DNA of 5,077 nucleotides from Synergistaceae bacterium (GTDB taxonomy: Bacteria > Synergistota > Synergistia > Synergistales > Synergistaceae). Shown piece after piece: positions 1-5,077 of this stretch. The position numbers and the translations under genes are program-made. Numbering within the stretch: position 1 is the stretch's first letter; every line of letters begins with the position of its first letter. The stretch covers positions 1 to 5,077 of the forward strand of contig JAITAT010000077.1 of NCBI GenBank assembly GCA_031283975.1, given 5' to 3'. The notes below the pieces were generated by a model. That model searched no databases and had not been told where the DNA came from. It saw nothing but the letters and a program-made list of their open reading frames with translations.

Positions 1-1104
1 GAAGGGATACCGAGGCTCGGAATATACAATCTCAACAGCGAGAAGAAAAAATATGTTCCCCTCTCGTGGATCGAGGACCCCTCGCGAACGCTCAAAATAA
101 AAGTCGGGCGCACCACAAAAGAATACCGGATGAACGTCATAATGGAGGGCGTCTCGTCTCTCATCTCCACAGGCGCGGACGCGCTGCTGCTCAATTCTCT
201 GACCTGGAGGGGCGTTCAGCTTCTGGGAGACCTCATACATATTCCAAAAACCGCCCGCAGCGACGCCGACCTCAGCCTGATAGCCGACAACAAACGCGAT
301 ACCCTGTGGTACGCGTATACGCCAAAAAGAGGGAAGTGGCGCGTGCGCCCCTGTTTCGCCACGACGGAGGCCGAACGGAATATTTTCGCTTCCGCACTGG
401 AGGAAGGGAAACCGTGGCCCGCTCCCGCGCTGTCCATCGAAAACGGCGCCCTGCCTTTTACCATGAGGAACGCTTCGCTGATCAGGGAAATTTCGCTTGT
501 GAACCCGGCGCGATGGGGGGAATTCATGCTTCCGGTCGCAAAAGCGGTGCTGCTGGGTTTCAGCGACTGGTCGAGCGGCGGCGAGCATTTGTTCGGGGAC
601 ACGCTGTGGAAATATCTTCCCATGCAAAATTACCGCTCAGATGAGACGATAACAACCATAGCCGCGGCCGGGAAAGCGTTCTTGAGTAAAATAATAGCGT
701 ATCTGAGGCTGTGGCCGCTGCTCGAAAAAGTCACCTCCGAACTCGTCCCTGATTCCACGAAAGCGCTCGCCGAAAGGGGCATGAAAAAGCGCGAACGGTT
801 CGATATGGTGGCTCCTAACCTGGGAGACAAGCAGTTCCGCGTGACAAGACTGGTGGACGAAGGCTCGTCAGCCGTGGCCTTCGGAATAACTCCGTCGACC
901 AGGTTGCCCGGCGAACAGGATCGCGTAATCACATTCGCCGGCGAAGATTGGGAAACGTGTCTCGAAGCGTGCGCGCTGGGCGGTGAGCCCGATCCGCAGT
1001 ACACTTGCAATTCCGTTCTCGCCGCTATCGAGACAAAAGACTGGTATGTCCGTCTTGTGGAGTGCCTTACATGGACTCCGGGACAGGGCGGCGAGGAGGA
1101 GTAG
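1..1104 (+). CDS. Hypothetical protein, 3' part of a gene cut by the window start
   Basis: I do not recognise this family. The frame is open from base 1, with sensible residues before the first ATG at 130, so the gene begins upstream and that ATG is probably internal. 367 residues are visible. They show no signal peptide, no convincing membrane span and no obvious nucleotide-binding or metal-binding motif. The visible part opens with a charged, beta-like stretch. A Trp/Arg-rich section follows near residues 100-115 (YAYTPKRGKWRVRP), then mostly helical sequence from about 155 to 260, including an Ala/Leu-rich helix around 215-244. The last residues are Gly and Glu because they also encode the ribosome binding site of the next gene. 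High G/C at third positions supports real coding. The stop lies 5 bases before the next start, so the two genes form one transcription unit. Coding status is secure; function is unknown. Confidence 0.85.
   Translation, partial: EGIPRLGIYNLNSEKKKYVPLSWIEDPSRTLKIKVGRTTKEYRMNVIMEGVSSLISTGADALLLNSLTWRGVQLLGDLIHIPKTARSDADLSLIADNKRDTLWYAYTPKRGKWRVRPCFATTEAERNIFASALEEGKPWPAPALSIENGALPFTMRNASLIREISLVNPARWGEFMLPVAKAVLLGFSDWSSGGEHLFGDTLWKYLPMQNYRSDETITTIAAAGKAFLSKIIAYLRLWPLLEKVTSELVPDSTKALAERGMKKRERFDMVAPNLGDKQFRVTRLVDEGSSAVAFGITPSTRLPGEQDRVITFAGEDWETCLEACALGGEPDPQYTCNSVLAAIETKDWYVRLVECLTWTPGQGGEEE
1095..1101 (+). promoter_or_regulatory. Ribosome binding site GGAGGAG deciding the GTG start at 1110
   Basis: GGAGGAG is a near-perfect anti-16S match placed 8 bases before GTG at 1110. 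It sits inside the final Glu codons of the upstream gene. The only in-frame ATG upstream, at 1005, would create a 100-base overlap and has no comparable site. The arrangement suggests translational coupling of the two genes. Confidence 0.8.
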
Positions 1105-1109
1105 CGACA

Positions 1110-2834
1110 GTGAGCGAATATGTCGACAACGCGATAGCCGCGATAGCCGAAAAATGGCGCGGTCATGAAAGTATTGTCACACTGGCGAAGCAGATGACGG
1201 TGCTTGGCAAGAACATGTCTCATCTGCGGGACGCCAAGGATACGGAATCGCGCAAAAAGGCCCGTATAATTTGGCAGAAAGCCGCGGATCAATATTGGGA
1301 TTTGCTTTGGGCCATCGTCGAGGCGAAGATCGACGCAGGCCCGCCGGACGAGCTGGAATTTGACGGCGCGGAGAGGCTTTTTATAGACTACGGTCACCTG
1401 TACTCGGGCTACACGACGTTCAATCCCGCTTTCGAGAAACAACTCAAAGAGCCGTCGGCCGTCGATATGTACCAGTACAACCGTGTCACCGACTATATAA
1501 AAGAAAACTATTCCCTTGTTTTCGACAAGCCATATTCCGGCCCTTCGGGCGGCGCGACTCCGGAAGAAAAACTGAAACGCTTCAACAGCGAACTCGCCGC
1601 CGTCAAGACCCGCCGCCGCATAGCGCTCAACACGCTTGCCGCGAAAATCGACGCCGTGGATAAAGCGGAAATCGACGAGACGCTCAAGGATCTGGACGAA
1701 GGTTTGAAAGACGCCACAGAGACCGACATGCGCACAAAGCGGATTCGCGAGGCCGACAACGCCGAGCGCGCCGTCATCAAGGAACACTGCAAACGGTACG
1801 AAGCGGCGGAGCGAATTTTCTGGTATCTCATGGATAATATAGAAAAAAAGCTCACGAAGTCCGAAGAACCGAAAGCGGAGGAAACGCCCAGTCTCGCTCC
1901 GGTTGAGTCCGAAACTTCCGGACATGAGGTCGCCGACAGGTTCGACCCATTCGAAGAGATAACCGGCGGCCCCGCCGAATACACCAAAACACCGCTGGCG
2001 AGCGCTTCCGAACCGGCCGAGCCCGAACCGGAAGGCTCCCCCGAAATGGACGCGCCGTGCGACGAACCCGATTCCGAAGCCACCGTGGAGACCGTGGGAA
2101 AAGAGCCGCCCGAACACGAACCGCCTGATCAGACTCTCAAGATAATTCAAAATGTGCTGGCGCTGCACGACCGGGCGAAATTTTTGGCCGGGCTGATAGT
2201 ACATGTGACGAACGAAGCGGAGCGATGGAAAACGCGCGTCGACATGGCAAGAAAAAAATACAAGGGACAGGGCGTTCCCGCCCTCAAGATGGAACTCAGG
2301 GAGGGCATAAATCATAAAAAGGATTTTATGTTGCTCGCCGCCCGCACTGCTCGCGTCGACACCTCCCCTCTCTGCCAAAACAAGAACGAGCCGATTTCCA
2401 TGGCGCGGGCGGGTGAGATAATGATGGACTTGACGCCGCTCGACCCGGATATGCTTCGCGCCTCGCGCATCAGGATGTACGGCATTCCCAGGGTGATAAT
2501 GGCTCCGGGACAGGGCCTGGGCGTGTACGATTGGGAGGACAACAGCCTGATAATCCCCATATTCGGCGCCGTCTCCGACGTGAAAGATTTCTGCTTCGCC
2601 CTCGCCTCGTTCAGATGGGACAACGACGAGGACAGAACGCTGAAAGACACCTATTCGCTGCTGAAAACCAACAAGGGGAAGGGTATCCGCGCGCTCCAGG
2701 AGGCCTTCATGAACGATTATTTTCTGTGGATATCCAAGGAACGCAAGGGCTACCGCATACTGCCCCGCGAAGCGTCGAAATGGTTCAAGACATTTTTTAA
2801 ACAAAAACCCGGCGCCGCCGGCGACAAAAAATAA
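1110..2834 (+). CDS. Hypothetical two-domain protein with coiled coil and acidic Pro/Glu linker
   Basis: Family not recognised. From the GTG start the product is 574 residues, soluble-looking, with no signal peptide or membrane span. Residues 1-150 are helical and rich in Trp, Tyr and charge. Residues about 150-252 are strongly charged, heptad-like helix, probably coiled coil. Residues about 252-340 are a low-complexity linker rich in Glu, Pro, Ser and Ala, likely disordered. Residues about 340-574 form a second folded domain. It contains a Gly/Pro-rich stretch at 459-475 (IPRVIMAPGQGLGVYDW), a beta-like LIIPIF strand, and near the end a DYFLWISKERKGYRIL segment followed by a basic tail. No Walker, HEXXH, kinase or nuclease motif is evident. 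It follows its partner by 5 bases and probably works with it. A scaffold or adaptor role is conceivable from the architecture, but that is inference only. Coding is well supported by ribosome binding site, length and third-position G/C bias. Confidence 0.88.
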   Translation: MSEYVDNAIAAIAEKWRGHESIVTLAKQMTVLGKNMSHLRDAKDTESRKKARIIWQKAADQYWDLLWAIVEAKIDAGPPDELEFDGAERLFIDYGHLYSGYTTFNPAFEKQLKEPSAVDMYQYNRVTDYIKENYSLVFDKPYSGPSGGATPEEKLKRFNSELAAVKTRRRIALNTLAAKIDAVDKAEIDETLKDLDEGLKDATETDMRTKRIREADNAERAVIKEHCKRYEAAERIFWYLMDNIEKKLTKSEEPKAEETPSLAPVESETSGHEVADRFDPFEEITGGPAEYTKTPLASASEPAEPEPEGSPEMDAPCDEPDSEATVETVGKEPPEHEPPDQTLKIIQNVLALHDRAKFLAGLIVHVTNEAERWKTRVDMARKKYKGQGVPALKMELREGINHKKDFMLLAARTARVDTSPLCQNKNEPISMARAGEIMMDLTPLDPDMLRASRIRMYGIPRVIMAPGQGLGVYDWEDNSLIIPIFGAVSDVKDFCFALASFRWDNDEDRTLKDTYSLLKTNKGKGIRALQEAFMNDYFLWISKERKGYRILPREASKWFKTFFKQKPGAAGDKK

Positions 2835-2846
2835 CGCGCCGAGCCA

Positions 2847-2876
2847 GCGGGGCGGAGCCTTCGGGCTTGCTCCCGC
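2847..2876 (+). terminator. Hairpin with UUCG loop after the unknown gene pair; possible terminator
   Basis: Arms 2847-2859 and 2864-2876 enclose a TTCG loop closed by C-G, the classic stable cUUCGg tetraloop. Of 13 positions, nine are Watson-Crick pairs, two are G-T and two are mismatches in the middle. It lies 13 bases after the stop of the upstream gene and before the next promoter, as expected for a terminator. However, only GGTTTG follows instead of a proper T tract, so it may be a weak or factor-assisted terminator or an mRNA-stabilising 3' end. Confidence 0.4.
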
Positions 2877-2907
2877 GGTTTGAGGGTGATCCCTGCCGGA
2901 ATCTTAG

Positions 2908-2935
2908 TTGACAGTGCCGTGTCCGCATGTAAAAT
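2908..2935 (+). promoter_or_regulatory. Sigma70-type promoter of the glycosyltransferase gene
   Basis: TTGACA at 2908-2913 matches the -35 consensus at all six bases. It is followed after 16 bases by TAAAAT at 2930-2935, five of six for the -10. The predicted start of transcription is near 2941-2943, leaving a leader of about 15 bases before the ATG at 2958. The local sequence turns AT-rich exactly at the -10, in contrast to the GC-rich surroundings. Confidence 0.65.
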
Positions 2936-2944
2936 TAATTTACA
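2928..2944 (+). promoter_or_regulatory. Inverted repeat TGTAAA-N5-TTTACA over the -10 and start site; candidate operator
   Basis: A perfect 6-base inverted repeat (2928-2933 and 2939-2944, spacer ATTAA) overlaps the -10 hexamer and the predicted transcription start. That is the usual position for a repressor site. The size and symmetry fit a dimeric helix-turn-helix regulator, but no regulator gene is in the window and the family cannot be named. Part of the symmetry could be chance in an AT-rich patch. Confidence 0.35.
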
Positions 2945-2949
2945 GGCGG
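2944..2949 (+). promoter_or_regulatory. Probable ribosome binding site AGGCGG for the ATG at 2958
   Basis: AGGCGG resembles AGGAGG with one change and stands 8 bases before ATG 2958. It lies just downstream of the predicted transcription start, so the leader is very short. It is moderate in quality, but it is the best candidate near the chosen start. Confidence 0.45.
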
Positions 2950-2957
2950 CAAAAGTT

Positions 2958-3959
2958 ATGGAAGGATTTTTCGAGGTGTCCGGGTTGAAGCGATCAGGCG
3001 AAGAATGTTTATCAATAGTGGTTCCGGTCTACAGGGAAGAACACAGCGTAGAGCCGTTTCTCGAGCGGATGGAGCGGGTTCTCGGGGGGATAGGCATGAG
3101 GTACGAGATAATTTTCTGTCTCGACCCGTCTCCCGACAGAACATACGAGGTAATTTCAAGTAACGCGGACAGAAACCCGTCCGTCAAATTGATACAGTTC
3201 AGCAGGAGGTTCGGGCAGCCGGCGGCCACGATGGCGGGGATACTGAACTGCAAGGGGGAAATCTGCGTCGTCATCGACGTCGATCTCCAGGATCCTCCCG
3301 AGTTGATACCTCAGATGGTGGACAAGTGGCGCGAGGGCTATAACGTCGTCTACGCCAAAAGGCGCTCGCGGAGAGGCGAGACGCTCGTAAAGAAAATCGT
3401 GTCTTATCTGGGTTACAAGATGATAAACAGCCTGACCGACGTCAAAATCCCGGTGAATGTCGGCGATTTCCGTCTCATTGACAGAAAGGTCATAGAGGAA
3501 CTGCGCAAGCTGCGCGAGAAACACGGTTTTCTGCGCGGTCTCGTGGCGTTTGTTGGGTATCGGCAGACCTTCATAGAGTACGACAGGGACGAGCGTTTTG
3601 CCGGGAAGGGCAACTACAACCGCCTCCTCGGCTCCCTCAAAATAGGCCTCAACGGGCTCATCTGTTTTTCGGCGAGACCGCTTCAGATAATGGCGCTGTT
3701 GGGGTTCTTCGTCTCTCTCGCGGGCATCGTAACGGCGATATACTACTTTCTGGAAAAAATGGTCTTCCATCCGGACATCACGCCGGGGCTCTCGTCGACC
3801 GTCATATTCATCACCATATTCTCCGGCGTCCAGCTATTCTCGCTCGGGCTTATCGGAGAATACGTGTCCCGGATATATGACGAGGTAAAAAACAGGCCGA
3901 TGTACATCATATCCGAGATAGTGGACAAAGAACCGGACGAACCAGGGCGGCAAGGCTGA
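2958..3959 (+). CDS. GtrB/ArnC-type membrane glycosyltransferase, family 2 (polyprenyl-phosphate sugar transferase)
   Basis: Predicted to transfer a sugar from a nucleotide donor to undecaprenyl phosphate at the inner face of the cytoplasmic membrane, as GtrB, ArnC and DPM1-like enzymes do. The product is 333 residues, normal for the family. The GT-A domain starts with LSIVVPVYREE at residues 18-28. FSRRFGQPAATMAGI follows, and then the metal and donor site DVDLQDPPE at 107-115. The family motif RFAGKGNY is at 213-220 (RFAGKSKY in many relatives). Two hydrophobic segments, about 243-265 and 281-303, anchor it, and IGEYVSRIYDEVKNRP after the second is typical. The frame runs up to a TTG at 2880, but ATG 2958 is preferred: the promoter at 2908-2935 would lie inside the longer version and family similarity begins only after the ATG. 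It is monocistronic here, without a GtrA flippase or modifying enzyme, so sugar and final acceptor cannot be told. Confidence 0.92.
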   Translation: MEGFFEVSGLKRSGEECLSIVVPVYREEHSVEPFLERMERVLGGIGMRYEIIFCLDPSPDRTYEVISSNADRNPSVKLIQFSRRFGQPAATMAGILNCKGEICVVIDVDLQDPPELIPQMVDKWREGYNVVYAKRRSRRGETLVKKIVSYLGYKMINSLTDVKIPVNVGDFRLIDRKVIEELRKLREKHGFLRGLVAFVGYRQTFIEYDRDERFAGKGNYNRLLGSLKIGLNGLICFSARPLQIMALLGFFVSLAGIVTAIYYFLEKMVFHPDITPGLSSTVIFITIFSGVQLFSLGLIGEYVSRIYDEVKNRPMYIISEIVDKEPDEPGRQG

Positions 3960-3972
3960 TCCCGCGAGACGC

Positions 3973-4009
3973 CAGGCGCCGCGTTCCGCGCCCTGTCTTT
4001 CTATATTTT
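3973..4009 (+). terminator. Intrinsic terminator of the glycosyltransferase gene
   Basis: Fourteen bases after the stop, CAGGCGC (3973-3979) pairs with CGC-C-CCTG (3988-3995, one bulged C) around an 8-base loop. TCTTTCTATATTTT follows, a T-rich tract on the + strand. This fits a rho-independent terminator for the rightward gene. The T tract overlaps the last codons of the convergent gene. Read leftward the hairpin has no T run after it, so it is not an obvious terminator for that gene. Confidence 0.6.
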
Positions 4010-5077
4010 GTTCCGATCCAACAGCCACTCCGCGACGTTCAGCTTGCGGATACCATCGTAAACCGGATTGACGTCGATGTCGGCAGTCAACAGGTATTTG
4101 GGATTCGCGTCGCGGATTGCCCGCAACGGCGCCAATTCCCGATCCAATGCCGTTTCATCCGTCACCATGTAGGCGACTTGGTAATACGACACATAGCCGC
4201 CGAAATCTACCGCAATAAAGTCAACTTCTTTATCGCGCAGTTTTCCAACATAAACCTCTCGATTGCGGCGGCGCAATTCCAGATAAACCGCGTTTTCCAG
4301 CAGATGTCCGCGATCGTCCGTAAATTTTCTTCCTAAACGGACTTTCCTGAATGATGGATCCGCCAAGTAATACTTGTCCAGCGTTTGCAGGATTGACTTG
4401 CCTTTCAGGTTGTATCGCGGCACTTTGTATAATAAGAACGCGTCTGCCATATAGTTCAGGTATCGTCCGACCGCCTCTTTGTCGATGGAAATGCCATTCG
4501 AGCGCAGAGTGTCCGATATGGAACGGGGCGAGACGAGGGAACCTGTTGAATCAAGAATAAAGTCCAAAATTTTTTCAAAGGCTTGACGATTTGTTTTGGT
4601 ATGACGTTTGAAAATATCTTTCTCTATAATCGTACGCAACACGCCCGCCGAGAATTTCTCCGCCTGTTGGGAAGGTTTTCCAAGGAGTGCGACTGCCTGT
4701 GGGATACCGCCATGATAAGTGAACTGCGCCAAATTCTCGTTTCTTGAAATATTTGGCGTACCTGATACGGCTTCGAGGTATTCCGCGAATGAGAACGGAA
4801 GCATTGAAATTTCGATATATCTGCCGGTGAGCAGCGTCGCCAATTCTCCGGACAAAAGCCGCGCATTGGAACCAGTCACATATAAATCCACATTTTTCTT
4901 GATAAATAGGCTGTCGACCATGCGCTCGAAGCCCGCGACATTCTGCGCTTCGTCGAGAAATACATAGTTCATTTTGTCCGGCGCCAGAAGATCGGTAATA
5001 TGGCGATGGATTTCCTTGTAATCTCCTATGGATAATGTATCTAAATCCTCAAAATTGTAGAACTGTATCCGGTTTTC
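4001..5077 (-). CDS. AAA_14/DUF4143-type ATPase, N-terminus cut by the window end
   Basis: 358 residues are visible. The frame stays open to base 5077, so the ATG at 4972 is internal and the start with the Walker A loop lies outside the window. Seen residues include Walker B YVFLDEAQ at 38-45 and a sensor-like TGSNARLL at 68-75. LLTGRYIEI and LPFSFAEYL (about 82-101) and HGGIP (122-126) follow; all are hallmarks of the DUF4143-associated ATPases. The C-terminal DUF4143 part includes DKYYLADPSFR, ENAVYLELRRR (from 261), EVDF (284-287) and YQV (299-301), a pattern resembling a restriction-endonuclease-like fold. The full family length is usually about 400-430 residues, so little is missing. These proteins are very common in bacteria and archaea, often patchily distributed, and their role is not established. 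The gene is convergent to the glycosyltransferase (41 bases between stops). It is lower in GC than its neighbours (about 44% by hand count of seven 60-base lines), which may reflect separate acquisition. Confidence 0.92.
   Translation of the reverse strand, partial: ENRIQFYNFEDLDTLSIGDYKEIHRHITDLLAPDKMNYVFLDEAQNVAGFERMVDSLFIKKNVDLYVTGSNARLLSGELATLLTGRYIEISMLPFSFAEYLEAVSGTPNISRNENLAQFTYHGGIPQAVALLGKPSQQAEKFSAGVLRTIIEKDIFKRHTKTNRQAFEKILDFILDSTGSLVSPRSISDTLRSNGISIDKEAVGRYLNYMADAFLLYKVPRYNLKGKSILQTLDKYYLADPSFRKVRLGRKFTDDRGHLLENAVYLELRRRNREVYVGKLRDKEVDFIAVDFGGYVSYYQVAYMVTDETALDRELAPLRAIRDANPKYLLTADIDVNPVYDGIRKLNVAEWLLDRNKI

Noticed and set aside
66..644. A 192-codon + strand frame overlapping the first gene
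   Set aside because: The translation is rich in Arg, His and Gly with no domain-like pattern. It is an out-of-frame shadow of the gene that is open from base 1.
1005..1109. N-terminal extension from ATG 1005 with a zinc-ribbon-like CPSCG string
   Set aside because: It overlaps the end of the upstream gene by 100 bases and contains only one Cys pair. A much better ribosome binding site serves the GTG at 1110.
1131..1149. Short tandem duplication of GCGATAGCC near the start of the second gene
   Set aside because: Two copies only, in frame, encoding an Ala-Ile-Ala repeat in a helix. It is too short to be meaningful.
630..2804. A 724-codon open frame on the minus strand, opposite the second unknown gene and the end of the first
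   Set aside because: Its translation is dominated by Phe, Gly and Arg, as expected when Glu/Ala/Pro/Lys-rich codons are read in antisense. It spans two real genes on the + strand, and the + frames have a good ribosome binding site and third-position G/C bias.
2808..2822. GC-rich palindromic stretch just before the stop of the second gene
   Set aside because: It is explained by Gly-Ala-Ala-Gly codons (GGC/GCC). The following A run is on the wrong strand for a rightward terminator.
3156..3770. A 204-codon minus-strand frame inside the glycosyltransferase gene
   Set aside because: It lies wholly opposite a gene with clear family motifs and has no recognisable features of its own.

Overview
This is a bacterial chromosomal window of moderate to high GC: most sampled 60-base lines of the first 4 kb are 57-65% GC. 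It holds four protein genes, two of them cut by the window edges. Isoleucine is often encoded by ATA despite the high GC. That habit is seen in groups such as Synergistota, but it is only a weak taxonomic hint and I would not name a genus. No RNA gene, CRISPR array, insertion sequence or integrase is visible.

Positions 1-2834 (+): a tightly spaced pair of genes I do not recognise. The first is open from base 1 and ends at 1104. The second starts at a GTG at 1110, and its strong ribosome binding site is written inside the last codons of the first gene. They are almost certainly co-transcribed and probably translationally coupled. The second product is an intracellular-looking two-domain protein: a helical and coiled-coil N-terminal half, an acidic Pro/Glu-rich linker, and a compact C-terminal domain. 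This pair is the most likely place for undescribed biology in the window.

Positions 2835-2957: an intergenic control region. It has a hairpin with a UUCG loop (possible terminator of the pair), then a good sigma70-type promoter (TTGACA, 16 bases, TAAAAT). A 17-base inverted repeat, TGTAAA-N5-TTTACA, overlaps its -10 element and predicted start site and looks like an operator.

Positions 2958-3959 (+): a family 2 membrane glycosyltransferase of the GtrB/ArnC/dolichol-phosphate-sugar synthase type with two C-terminal membrane segments. It probably loads a sugar onto undecaprenyl phosphate. No partner flippase or other envelope-sugar gene is present here.

Positions 4001-5077 (-): a convergent, truncated ATPase of the AAA_14 + DUF4143 class. 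It is clearly lower in GC (about 44% over seven sampled lines) and may have been acquired separately. A hairpin with a T-rich tail between the two convergent genes probably terminates the glycosyltransferase transcript.

The three units (unknown pair, glycosyltransferase, ATPase) appear functionally independent. Nothing in the sequence links them beyond adjacency.
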